This document shows, piece after piece, positions 54,851 to 63,395 of a stretch of DNA of 64,000 nucleotides; positions within the stretch are counted from its first letter, which is position 1; each line of letters starts with the position of its first letter. Origin of the DNA: Synechococcus sp. CS-1325 (lineage in GTDB: Bacteria > Cyanobacteriota > Cyanobacteriia > PCC-6307 > Cyanobiaceae); the NCBI GenBank assembly GCA_025128135.1, contig JAHLYW010000004.1, positions 43,609-107,608 of the forward strand, read 5' to 3'. Under the pieces are notes generated by a model, which was not told where the DNA came from, ran no database searches, and saw nothing but the letters and a program-made list of their open reading frames with translations. A program made the position numbers and the translations under genes.

Positions 54851-55852
54851 TCAGGCAGCGGGGATCACGAGGCGGAGCATGGCCATGTAGAGGGGGATGC
54901 CAACGATGATGTTGAAGGGGAAGGTGACTCCCAGCGCCGTGGAGATGTAAAAGCTGGGGTTGGCCTCCGGCACCGTCATCCGCATCGCCGCCGGAACAGC
55001 GATGTAGGAGGCACTGGCGCAGAGCACCATGAACAGCAGGGCATCACCCTGGGGCAGTCCCAGCAGCCTGGAGAGGCCCAGCCCGACGGCGGCGTTGAAC
55101 AGGGGCATCAACAGGGCGAAGCCGATCAGGAACGCCCCCGCCCGGCGCAGGTCGCTGAGGCGCTGGGCCGCCACGATGCCCATGTCCAGCAGGAAGAAGC
55201 TGAGGGCGCCGTAGAAGAGCTTGCCGGTGAACGGCTCCATCTTCTCCAGACCCTGGGGGCTGAAGGCGGCCACCAGCAGACCGATCACGAGGCTGCCGAT
55301 CAGCAGCAGCACCGAACTGTTCAGGAAAGCCTCGTGCAGCAGGGCGCCCCAGCGGATCGACGGCCCGCCGCTCGGCTCGGGGCGCTGCTGGGCTCCGGCC
55401 AGCTTCACCAGCAGCAGCCCGACGATGATCGCCGGTGATTCCATCAGGGCGAGGGCCGCCACCATGAAGCCGTCGTGGGGCGTTGCGGTGACATCGAGGA
55501 AGCTTTCGGCCGTGATGAAGGTGACGGCGCTGATCGAGCCGTAGGTGGCGGCGATCGCCGCCGCATTGAAGACATCCAGCCGGCGCCTGAGCACCACGAA
55601 GCTGTAGAGCGGCACCAGCACCGACATCGCCATGGCGGCCAGCACCGTGACCAGCACCTGGAAGCCGAGGCCGCTGTGCTGCAGCTCCACGCCACCCCGG
55701 AAGCCGATCGCCAGCAGCAGGTAAAGGGAGAACAGCTTGGGCAGCGGGGCCGGGATCTCCAGGTCGGAGCGCACCAGCACCGCGATCACACCCAGGGCAA
55801 AGAACAGAACCGGTGGGGAGAGCAGGTTCTGCAGCACCAGGCTGGTCTCCAT
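54851..55852 (-). CDS. sbtA: Sodium-dependent bicarbonate transporter SbtA
   Basis: 333 residues from the ATG at 55852 (METSLVLQNLLSPP). About ten helices. AIGFRGGVELQHSG, AAIAATYGSISAVTFITAESFL, ALALMESPAIIVGLLLV and MVLCASASYIAVPAAMRMTVPEANPS are SbtA family blocks. It imports bicarbonate for the carbon-concentrating mechanism. Pairing with sbtB confirms the assignment. Confidence 0.94.
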   Translation of the reverse strand: METSLVLQNLLSPPVLFFALGVIAVLVRSDLEIPAPLPKLFSLYLLLAIGFRGGVELQHSGLGFQVLVTVLAAMAMSVLVPLYSFVVLRRRLDVFNAAAIAATYGSISAVTFITAESFLDVTATPHDGFMVAALALMESPAIIVGLLLVKLAGAQQRPEPSGGPSIRWGALLHEAFLNSSVLLLIGSLVIGLLVAAFSPQGLEKMEPFTGKLFYGALSFFLLDMGIVAAQRLSDLRRAGAFLIGFALLMPLFNAAVGLGLSRLLGLPQGDALLFMVLCASASYIAVPAAMRMTVPEANPSFYISTALGVTFPFNIIVGIPLYMAMLRLVIPAA

Positions 55853-55919
55853 CGGCGCCTGGATCAAGGGGGTATGGCCATTTCGACCTTACAGAGCGAA
55901 GCAACGCCCACCAGCCTCA

Positions 55920-55964
55920 GCCGTTGACGCCGTCAGCCGTTGACGCCGTCAGCCCTTGACGGCA
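55920..55964. repeat. Tandem 16-bp repeat between sbtA and the permease gene
   Basis: GCCGTTGACGCCGTCA occurs twice in tandem (55920-55935, 55936-55951), followed by a diverged third copy that covers the permease stop and last codons. Confidence 0.7.
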
Positions 55965-56800
55965 GAGCCGGTGGCACTGGGCAGGATGTAGCGCTGCAAC
56001 AGCACGAACAGGAGCAGCACCGGCAGGATCGAGACCACCGCGCCGGCCGACACCATCCGCCAGTCGAGCGAGAAGCTGCTGGCCAGTTGCTGCAATCCGA
56101 GCGGCAGGGTGTAGAGGCTGGGATCATCGAGAATGATCAGCGGCCAGAGGAAATCACTCCAGGTGCCGATGAACACGAACATCGCCAGGGTGATCAGATC
56201 AGCCCGCGCCGCCGGAATCATCACGTTCCACCATTCCCCCAGCCGGCTGCAGCCGTCGATGCGGGCCGCCTCCTCCAGCTCCACCGGCACACCGGTGAAA
56301 CTCTGACGCAACAGGAAGATGCCGAAGGCCGTGGCGGCCTGGGGAATGATCAGGGCCCAGAGGGTGTTGCGCAGGCCGATCTGCACCATCAGCAGGTAGA
56401 GCGGGATCATCACCACCTGGAAGGGAATCAGGATGGTGGCGATCACCAGGGCCAGCACCAGGCCGCGACCGGCGAAGCGCATCCGGGCCAGGGGATAGGC
56501 CGCCAGGGAACAGAACAGCAGGTTGGCCACCACCGCCAGCAGGCTCACCACGGTGCTGTTGAACAGATACAGGCCGATCGGGTGATCGGCGAACAATCGC
56601 CGGTAGGCATCGAGGCTGGGCTGGCTGGGCAGCAGGGCCGGCGGTGTCGTGAAGATGTCTTCGGCCGGGCCCTTCAATGAGGTGCTCACCAGCCAGAACA
56701 GCGGCACCAGCACCAGCAGGGCGAGCAGCAGCAGCAGGGCGAGCTGCAGGCCGGGCCGAAGGGCGGCGCCGAACCGCAGCCGCCGGGTGGCGGAGGTCAA
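55949..56800 (-). CDS. Carbohydrate ABC transporter permease (MalG/GgtD-like)
   Basis: 283 residues with six helices. The EAA motif [26 protein letters not shown] is near residue 180, and [18 protein letters not shown] is typical of the second permease in sugar importers, including glucosylglycerol uptake. No partner permease, binding protein or ATPase is adjacent, so it must work with subunits coded elsewhere. Its start overlaps the helicase stop by 4 bp. Confidence 0.88.
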   Translation of the reverse strand: MTSATRRLRFGAALRPGLQLALLLLLALLVLVPLFWLVSTSLKGPAEDIFTTPPALLPSQPSLDAYRRLFADHPIGLYLFNSTVVSLLAVVANLLFCSLAAYPLARMRFAGRGLVLALVIATILIPFQVVMIPLYLLMVQIGLRNTLWALIIPQAATAFGIFLLRQSFTGVPVELEEAARIDGCSRLGEWWNVMIPAARADLITLAMFVFIGTWSDFLWPLIILDDPSLYTLPLGLQQLASSFSLDWRMVSAGAVVSILPVLLLFVLLQRYILPSATGSAVKG

Positions 56801-58137
56801 CGGCGGGGGCGGCTCTGGCGAGCGGCTGGCTGGCTGCGGGGTGAACCGCTGCGGGAGACGTTGCGCCGGGGGCCCTTGCCGCGGCCGCCGCTGAGATCCA
56901 GGGGCGGGGCGGAGTGGATGGTGGGCTCGAAGCCCGGCACCGGCTGACGGGGCAGGGGATTGCCGATCACCCGCTCGATCGCCCGCAGCAGCTCGTGCTC
57001 CTCGGCGGCCACCAGGGAAAGGGCATGGCCGCTCTGGCCGGCCCGGCCGGTGCGGCCGATGCGATGCACATAATCCTCGGCGACATTGGGCAGATCCAGG
57101 TTCACCACATGGGGAAGCTGCTCGATATCAAGGCCGCGGGCGGCCAGATCGGTGGCCACCAGCACCCGCATCTCACCGCTCTTGAAGCCGGCCAGGGCCC
57201 GGGTGCGCGCCCCCTGGCTCTTGTTGCCATGAATGGCCATGGCGGTGATGCCCTCCTGGCTGAGCCGATCGGCGAGGCGGTTGGCGCCGTGCTTGGTGCG
57301 GGAGAACACCAGCACCTGCTGCCAGTTATTGGTGCGGATCAGGTGGCTGAGCAGGTCGCCTTTGCGGGCCATGTCACAGGGATGCATCACCTGCTCCACC
57401 AGGGGCGCCGCCCGATTTTCCGGGGTGGCCTGCAACTGCACCGGGTTATGCAGCAATCCCTGGGCCAGCTTGCGGATCGAGGGGTTGAAGGTGGCGGAGA
57501 ACAGCAGGTTCTGGCGTTTCGGCGGCAGCAGGGCGAGGATTTTCTGGATGTCGCGGATGAAGCCCATGTCGAGCATGCGATCGGCCTCATCGAGCACGAG
57601 GATCTCGAGCCGATCGAAGCGGATCGCGTTCTGCTGGTAGAGGTCCATCAGGCGGCCGGGGGTGGCCACCAGCACGTCGGCGCCACGGCGCAGCCGCTGC
57701 ATCTGGGGGTTGATCTTCACCCCGCCGAACACCACATCGCTGCGCAGATCAAGGAAGCGGCCGTAAACCTGCACGCTCTCCGCCACCTGGGCGGCCAGCT
57801 CCCGGGTGGGGGTGAGCACCAGGGAGCGCACCTGGTTGTTGCGGGCGTGGGGACCGTGCTGGAGCCGCTCCAGCATCGGCAGGGTGAAGCCGGCTGTCTT
57901 GCCGGTGCCGGTCTGGGCGGCGGCCATCACATCGTGGCCCCCCAGCACCGCCGGAATCGACTGCAGCTGGATCGGTGAAGGCTGGGTGTACCCCTTCAGG
58001 GCGATCGCCCGAAGCAGCGGTTCACAGAGCCCGAGGCTGGAGAAATCACTGGAGTGCGACGATCCGATGGCCCCGGTGCTGGGGTGCTCCTGTCCCGGAG
58101 CGGGGTGGGTCAGAAGGGTGATCGGAGCAATCCGCAA
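56797..58137 (-). CDS. DEAD-box RNA helicase (RhlE-like)
   Basis: 446 residues from a TTG. The Q motif is [15 protein letters not shown], motif [13 protein letters not shown], Ia [40 protein letters not shown] and [14 protein letters not shown]. The C-terminal tail is Arg/Ser/Pro rich, as in RNA-binding extensions. Such helicases in cyanobacteria (CrhR type) respond to cold and redox; this one has no visible regulatory clue. Confidence 0.92.
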   Translation of the reverse strand: MRIAPITLLTHPAPGQEHPSTGAIGSSHSSDFSSLGLCEPLLRAIALKGYTQPSPIQLQSIPAVLGGHDVMAAAQTGTGKTAGFTLPMLERLQHGPHARNNQVRSLVLTPTRELAAQVAESVQVYGRFLDLRSDVVFGGVKINPQMQRLRRGADVLVATPGRLMDLYQQNAIRFDRLEILVLDEADRMLDMGFIRDIQKILALLPPKRQNLLFSATFNPSIRKLAQGLLHNPVQLQATPENRAAPLVEQVMHPCDMARKGDLLSHLIRTNNWQQVLVFSRTKHGANRLADRLSQEGITAMAIHGNKSQGARTRALAGFKSGEMRVLVATDLAARGLDIEQLPHVVNLDLPNVAEDYVHRIGRTGRAGQSGHALSLVAAEEHELLRAIERVIGNPLPRQPVPGFEPTIHSAPPLDLSGGRGKGPRRNVSRSGSPRSQPAARQSRPRR

Positions 58138-58144
58138 ATTTTCT

Positions 58145-58807
58145 TCAGCTTAGGGGGGGCTTCAGGGGCCTGGTTCCGATCACCCGAAAGGTGAGATTGA
58201 GGCGCTCCTGGATCACCCGGCGGCGGCGGGGCAGCTGATGCAGCCAATGGCGCTGGGTGGGCGGCTCCATGATCAGCAGATCGCCGTGGCCCAGTTCCAG
58301 GCTGAAGGCAGCGGTGCCGTTGACGGCGGGATGCCGGGGCCGGAGGCGGAAGCTGCGGCTGGCGCCCAGGCTGAGCGAGGCGATCGGCCGGTCCGGATCC
58401 AGCTCCGGCTCGTCATCGGCATGCCAGCCGAGCCTGTCGTTGCCGTTGCGGTAGCGGTTGAGCAGCAGGGAGTTGAACGGGCAGCCGGCCTCGGCCTCCA
58501 CCTGCTCCCTCAACGCCTGCAGCCCGGGAGTCCAGGCTTCGATGGCGTTGCGGACACCGCTGTAGGTGTAATGGCAGCCGGGATCACCCATCCAGCAGGT
58601 GAGCCGCGGAATCGGATGGGTGCGGCCGAACAGGGTGATCTGCTCCTGCTTCCAGGGCACCTCCTGCAACAGAGCGCTCAGGTGGTGATCGGCTTCAGCC
58701 AGCCAGCCAGGCCGATGGCGCACCACCAGACCATCGGCGCGCACGACGTGCTCGACCTCGCCTGATGGCACGGGCTCGGGGGCGAGCAGATCAAGCTGCC
58801 GGCTCAT
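58145..58807 (-). CDS. AlkB-like 2-oxoglutarate/Fe(II) dioxygenase
   Basis: 220 residues from the ATG at 58807 ([12 protein letters not shown]). The iron ligands are in [11 protein letters not shown] (HxD) and in [24 protein letters not shown], where the distal His and the 2-oxoglutarate Arg lie. [16 protein letters not shown] and [13 protein letters not shown] are AlkB-family blocks resembling ALKBH2/3-type demethylases. It would repair alkylated bases in DNA or RNA. Confidence 0.9.
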   Translation of the reverse strand: MSRQLDLLAPEPVPSGEVEHVVRADGLVVRHRPGWLAEADHHLSALLQEVPWKQEQITLFGRTHPIPRLTCWMGDPGCHYTYSGVRNAIEAWTPGLQALREQVEAEAGCPFNSLLLNRYRNGNDRLGWHADDEPELDPDRPIASLSLGASRSFRLRPRHPAVNGTAAFSLELGHGDLLIMEPPTQRHWLHQLPRRRRVIQERLNLTFRVIGTRPLKPPLS

Positions 58808-58930
58808 GGGAAGGGAAAGACCATTCCGTTCAGCATCTCCCCCACAGCGCAATCCCCGGCGACGCTTGCTGAGAACGACCACTCCAGCCGCACCCGCAAG
58901 GTCTGCATGGCCTGCCCCTGGCATTCGCCA

Positions 58931-59557
58931 TTAGCGGGTAGCAGCAGCACCGCTGGGCTCGTTCGGCTTGATCGGCTCAACAGCAGCTGGCTTAAGCAGC
59001 CGGCCCTTGAGCAAGATGCCGGGGATCTTCACCCGCACGGTGTCGCCACGGCCCAGCACTGTTGTCTGGCTGAGCGGCTGATGGCGATCAGGGTCAAAAG
59101 CCACCACCGCCCCGATGGTTTCGCAAGCTGCCAGGCCGGCGGGCGTTAAGCCCTGCCAGATGCGGCGGCTGGTGGCCAGCAGATCCCTGGCGCTGAGCTC
59201 TTTGCCCTGCTGCTCGATCAGGTGCTGCTGGGTGAGCAGCTGGGCCAGGGGTGTGATGAGTGGCGTCAACACCGTCTCCAGCTGGGCATCAAGCTGATCT
59301 TCCAGTGAAGCCGCTTGGTCGTGGCCCTGGCGTTGCAGATCAGCCTGAAGTTGCACCAAACGTTGATGGGCCGCCTCAAGGTCGAACCGCAGCTTCTGCA
59401 GCTCACTCTCGGCGGCCAGCCGCCGGGATAGCTCCAGCTCCAGGGCCAGCTCACGATCTGCAGCCGCCGAAGCGGCCCCTTCTTCATGAGTGGCCAAGGG
59501 TTGGCTGGGCTGCTGAACGGCAGTGCGAAAAAGCCAGTGGCGAAAGCGTCGCAGCAT
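58931..59557 (-). CDS. GrpE-like nucleotide-exchange protein
   Basis: 208 residues from the ATG at 59557 (MLRRFRHWLF). A long coiled coil (about residues 35-105) is followed by a small beta domain: TIGAVVAFDPDRHQPLSQ and DTVRVKIPGILLKGRLLKPAAV resemble the end of GrpE, where FDP and the final GxxxxGRxLxPA pattern contact Hsp70. It is not the housekeeping GrpE by context. It is the last gene of the operon with the Hsp70-like protein and Ycf46, 22 bp after the latter. Confidence 0.72.
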   Translation of the reverse strand: MLRRFRHWLFRTAVQQPSQPLATHEEGAASAAADRELALELELSRRLAAESELQKLRFDLEAAHQRLVQLQADLQRQGHDQAASLEDQLDAQLETVLTPLITPLAQLLTQQHLIEQQGKELSARDLLATSRRIWQGLTPAGLAACETIGAVVAFDPDRHQPLSQTTVLGRGDTVRVKIPGILLKGRLLKPAAVEPIKPNEPSGAAATR

Positions 59558-59579
59558 CGGAGGGGCGGCTCGGTGAAGC

Positions 59580-61103
59580 TCAGGGCTGACGGATATCGAG
59601 CGGCACAAATTGCTGCACCGCATCGAAGCTCTCACGGAATGAGGCCGATTGGGCGCGGCCTTCCTTCAACCAGGTGCGCAAGGCGCCGATCCGCTCCCGT
59701 TGCGACACTGAAAGCGGCACCTGAAGATCAATCGAGCGGGCGATGTCGTCGGAGCCGAACTCCCGCCCTTGATTGAATCCGATGTACATCGCATCGATGA
59801 TCGCCTGCTCGATCTCAGCGCCCACATAGCCCTCACTAAGCCGGGCGAGGCCATCAAGGTCGAAGTCGTGGAGGATGCGCTGGCGTTTGCGCAGGTGCAC
59901 CGAGAGGATTTCACGGCGCTCCACGTAAGTGGGCAGATCAAGGAAGAAAATCTCATCGAAGCGACCACGGCGCAGCAGCTCCGGTGGCAGGCTGCTGATG
60001 TCGTTGGCGGTGGCCACCACGAAGCAGGGGGCGGTTTTCTCCTGCATCCAGGTGAGGATGGTGCCGAAGACGCGTGTGCTGGTGCCGCCATCAAGGTCGC
60101 CGGTGGCGAACGCCTTCTCCATCTCATCGATCCAGAGGATGCAGGGGGCCACCGTTTCAGCCATCTGCAAGGCCTGGCGGGTTCGCTGCTCTGATTCCCC
60201 CACCAGTGAACCGAACAGGGAGCCGACATCGAGGCGCAACAGCGGCAGGTGCCAGAGGCCGCCGATCATCTTGGCTGTGAGGCTTTTGCCGGTGCCAGGA
60301 ATGCCGATCAAGGCCACCCCGCGCGGTGCCGGCAGACCGTAATCACGGGCCTCCTGGCCAAAGGCACGCTCGCGCAGCCGCAGCCAGTCTTTGAGCACCT
60401 CGCAGCCACCGAGATCGGCAGGGCTTTCACTGGCCGAGAAGAATTCAAGCGCCTGGCTTTCGCGGATGATCTGCTTCTTCTCCTCCGTCATCAGGTCGAT
60501 GACCTGGTCATCGAGCAGACCATCCCGCACGATCGCCTTGGCGAAGACCCGCTGGGCCTGGGCAGCGGTGAGGCCAAGGGCAGCCTGCACCAACTTCTCA
60601 CGCCCCAGCGGGGTGAGCTGCACCCGCACCCCCGGAGTGCTGGTGAGGCCACTGAGCACAGTTTCCAGTTCGCTGCTGTCGGGTGGAGGGAACTCCACCA
60701 CCACGGCGATATCTTTCAGTTCCGCGGGAAGCTTGTTGGAGGATGTCGTGACGAGGAGGGATTTACGTGTGTAGCGAAACCGCTGGGCGAGGTTGCGAAG
60801 CTTTCGCTTGAGCTGGGCATTGCCCCAGATGTCATGGAAATCATGGAGCAGAAACAGGGCCTCCCCATCGTGCTGGTCGATCTTCTCCAGGGCGGTCTTG
60901 GCATCAGCCGCCACCGGCACACTGCCGCTCCAGTTGATGATCTTCTCAAAGCCATCGCCTGCATCCCAGCTCAGGCAGGGGCGGTTGATCGCCTCGCACA
61001 CCTTCCGCACTTCCGCCACCGCACGCTCCTCCTCCGGCGTGATCAGAACGATCAAGGTGAAGCGTGCACGCAGGTAGAGATCGAGTTCCTGTTGAAAGGC
61101 CAT
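59580..61103 (-). CDS. ycf46: AAA ATPase Ycf46
   Basis: 507 residues. The N-terminal domain ([26 protein letters not shown]) is the degenerate P-loop-like part of Ycf46. The AAA core has Walker [17 protein letters not shown] (about 269), Walker [12 protein letters not shown] (about 326), sensor 1 VATAND and the arginine-finger region [15 protein letters not shown]. The family is encoded in red-algal plastids and in cyanobacteria; in Synechocystis it has been linked to growth under CO2 limitation. It follows the DUF2997 gene by 2 bp. Confidence 0.92.
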   Translation of the reverse strand: MAFQQELDLYLRARFTLIVLITPEEERAVAEVRKVCEAINRPCLSWDAGDGFEKIINWSGSVPVAADAKTALEKIDQHDGEALFLLHDFHDIWGNAQLKRKLRNLAQRFRYTRKSLLVTTSSNKLPAELKDIAVVVEFPPPDSSELETVLSGLTSTPGVRVQLTPLGREKLVQAALGLTAAQAQRVFAKAIVRDGLLDDQVIDLMTEEKKQIIRESQALEFFSASESPADLGGCEVLKDWLRLRERAFGQEARDYGLPAPRGVALIGIPGTGKSLTAKMIGGLWHLPLLRLDVGSLFGSLVGESEQRTRQALQMAETVAPCILWIDEMEKAFATGDLDGGTSTRVFGTILTWMQEKTAPCFVVATANDISSLPPELLRRGRFDEIFFLDLPTYVERREILSVHLRKRQRILHDFDLDGLARLSEGYVGAEIEQAIIDAMYIGFNQGREFGSDDIARSIDLQVPLSVSQRERIGALRTWLKEGRAQSASFRESFDAVQQFVPLDIRQP

Positions 61104-61105
61104 CG

Positions 61106-61366
61106 CTAGCCCATCCCGCCGATTATCTGGGTGTCATCAACCTGCCAGCCGATTCCCTGATCATCGGCATCGGCTTCTGGTGTCATCTCACGGCTGCTGA
61201 TCTCGCCACCAAGCAGCTGCTCGAGCCCTTTGGACAGGCTGAGGCAATTGCCGCCCATTACGCCACGCACCTGGAGCTGCACAGTGCCATCGGGAGCAAC
61301 GAAGACATCAACTTCCTGAATCTCCATGGGGTTGGCAACAGCTTGATGGGGTGCTGCAACGCTCAA
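61106..61366 (-). CDS. DUF2997 family protein
   Basis: 86 residues from a TTG whose bases overlap the ycf35 stop (TTGA), suggesting coupling; an internal ATG at 61327 would give 73 residues and fits family length better. EIQEVDVFVAPDGTVQLQVRGVMGGNCLSLSKGLEQLLG is the DUF2997 core, a small strand-strand-helix protein. It commonly sits beside Ycf35 and an AAA protein. Function unknown. Confidence 0.82.
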   Translation of the reverse strand: MSVAAPHQAVANPMEIQEVDVFVAPDGTVQLQVRGVMGGNCLSLSKGLEQLLGGEISSREMTPEADADDQGIGWQVDDTQIIGGMG

Positions 61367-61746
61367 ACCGAGCGTCGCAGCACCAGGTGGAGGGTGCCGT
61401 CCTGCTGCTGCTCTTCTTCCACAAGCGAAAAGCCCTCAGCGATCAATGCCTCCTGGGCGGCATGGTAGGCGTAGCGCTGATGAAGCTGGCGCAGGAAGCT
61501 AGTCTGCTCGATGCCACGAATACCCCACCAGTCGGCCACCAGTTCAAAACCAGCCGTGGTGTTCTGAAAACCGATGTCGTAACTGCTGTTGGACGTGATG
61601 ATCTTGAGATCGGCAGTGGTGGTATTGCCTTGATAGCCATTCACCGTGACGGGGCCGTGCTGCACGGTGTGGCCCAGGTCCACCAGGGCCATGTGCAGAT
61701 AGCTGGCCTCCATCAGGCGGGTACGAATGGTGGTGAAGTGTGACAT
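61363..61746 (-). CDS. ycf35: Ycf35 (DUF1257) protein
   Basis: 127 residues. MSHFTTIRTRLMEASYLHMAL, VNGYQGNTTTADLKIITSNSSYDIGF and LVADWWGIRGIEQTSFLRQLHQRYAYH identify Ycf35. It is conserved from cyanobacteria to red plastids and has no assigned activity. It overlaps the DUF2997 gene and precedes ycf46, a repeated arrangement that suggests the three work as one complex. Confidence 0.9.
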   Translation of the reverse strand: MSHFTTIRTRLMEASYLHMALVDLGHTVQHGPVTVNGYQGNTTTADLKIITSNSSYDIGFQNTTAGFELVADWWGIRGIEQTSFLRQLHQRYAYHAAQEALIAEGFSLVEEEQQQDGTLHLVLRRSV

Positions 61747-61780
61747 GTTGGAAAGATAAGGATGGGCAGCGGAGCAGCGA

Positions 61781-63379
61781 TTAGCTCAGCTGGATCACCG
61801 GATAGTCGCTGTAGAGCAATCGACCGGTGGAAATTTCACGGGCGGTGAGCAGCAAGCGCTTGTTGCCGTCGATCCCGAAACTGATCCGAAAGCAGGGATC
61901 ACCAGCTTGCAGCGGTTGGCTGGAGGTGAGAAAGGTGGGGGAATTCACGTTCATCCAGAAGGAATTACGGCGCTCCTGCTCCGCAACTTGCACCGCCAGA
62001 ATGCGGGCACCACCGGCAGGATCAAAGACCAACTCCGTGGGAGCAGCGATAGCACCTGAGCGTGTCTGCTCTCCTAACTCAAAGATCGCCAAGCCGAGCT
62101 GGCTCTGACCGTCGTGGGAGGCTTTGACAGTGAAGTGGGCGATCGCTTCAGAGCTGGGGTAAGGGCTGCCGCTATCCACCAGAGGACAGTACAGCCATTG
62201 GCCGGTTTTGGCGTCCCGATGCCGGATCGCGTAGCTGTGCTGGATATGGTCATAGAAATCGGCCCCGCCGACAAAGGCAGCTGCCCCACGGGCGACGGCA
62301 TCGATCGGCCGATCCACGAACAAGCGTTCCTTCCCGAAGATGCGCGCCAGGGTGGTACGCACGGCCGGGATCTGGCTGCTGCCGCCCACCAGCAACACCG
62401 ACTTGATCTGCTCCTCGCCGTAACCCCGATCACGGGCGCGGTTGAGCGCCTGGCGGATCAAGCGATCGATGCGGGCGATCAGATCAGCCCCATCCATCAG
62501 CTCCTCGAAGCGACTGCGGCTCCAGGCTGCCTCCAGCAGCTGGCCGGTATCGGGATCCAGCAAGGTGATGGTGGCGTTGGCTTGGCTGGTGAGCTCGATC
62601 TTGGCCTGCTCGCATTCGGCGAGGAGGGCGCCACTGAGGGTCTGAATCAGGGGATCGGTGTCAGAGCGGCCGGTCTGGAGCAGAAGATCCTGAAAGAGGA
62701 GTTGATCAAGGCTGATCCCACCGATTTCCGCGCCGGCCTTGGCGAGGATGCGGCAGCGACGGCCGCCAGCTGAGTTGCCTTCTGCTTCTATCAAGACCAC
62801 GGCGATATCCAGCGTGCCGCCGCCGAAATCAAAGACGAGGTAGCAATCACCGGGCTGAATGTGGGCGCCATAGCCGAGGGCAGCGGCAGAAGCCTCATCA
62901 ATCAGGCGGTAGCGTGACAACCCCGCAGAAGCAGCAACCTCCCCTAACCAGGCGGCGTAGTGCTCAAAACTATCGACCGGAACCGTAAGGGCGATCTCCT
63001 CATCAGCGAGGGACAGCTCCTCTCGGGCCAATAGCAGCAGGGCGAAGAGGAAGTCGTGGCCGGCCTGATGAAAACTCACCTGATGCTCACCGATGCGGCG
63101 GCCACGGCTGGTGCCACCACGACCGATGTAACGCTTGGCCCAACGCAGGGTGTGGGGATGCTTGAGCAGGTTGCGCTGCAACACCTGCTGGCCGAGCCAC
63201 TGGCGACAGTCGGCGCTGTAGTGAATCAACGATGGCACCACAGGTGTTGTGCCATCACCCTGGGGATACAGACACCGATAAATCGACGGTGCGTAGGTGC
63301 TTGCCATTTGGGAATCAGAATCCCAGAGTGCCAGCACGGTGTTGGAGGTGCCGAAATCAACAGCCAAACGACCAGCCAT
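61781..63379 (-). CDS. Hsp70-like ATPase
   Basis: 532 residues, shorter than DnaK (about 640). The actin-like nucleotide domain has LAVDFGTSNTVLALW (phosphate 1), CYLVFDFGGGTLDIAVV (phosphate 2, about 183), EIGGISLDQLL and VLLVGGSSQIPAVRTTL (adenosine motif). After about residue 375 a diverged beta-rich substrate-like domain follows, but the helical lid and the EEVD-type tail are missing. It lies 16 bp after the WD40 gene and 34 bp before ycf35. It is probably a specialised chaperone working with the GrpE-like protein at the end of the operon. Confidence 0.9.
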   Translation of the reverse strand: MAGRLAVDFGTSNTVLALWDSDSQMASTYAPSIYRCLYPQGDGTTPVVPSLIHYSADCRQWLGQQVLQRNLLKHPHTLRWAKRYIGRGGTSRGRRIGEHQVSFHQAGHDFLFALLLLAREELSLADEEIALTVPVDSFEHYAAWLGEVAASAGLSRYRLIDEASAAALGYGAHIQPGDCYLVFDFGGGTLDIAVVLIEAEGNSAGGRRCRILAKAGAEIGGISLDQLLFQDLLLQTGRSDTDPLIQTLSGALLAECEQAKIELTSQANATITLLDPDTGQLLEAAWSRSRFEELMDGADLIARIDRLIRQALNRARDRGYGEEQIKSVLLVGGSSQIPAVRTTLARIFGKERLFVDRPIDAVARGAAAFVGGADFYDHIQHSYAIRHRDAKTGQWLYCPLVDSGSPYPSSEAIAHFTVKASHDGQSQLGLAIFELGEQTRSGAIAAPTELVFDPAGGARILAVQVAEQERRNSFWMNVNSPTFLTSSQPLQAGDPCFRISFGIDGNKRLLLTAREISTGRLLYSDYPVIQLS

Positions 63380-63395
63380 GGTTCAGCGCTCCAAC

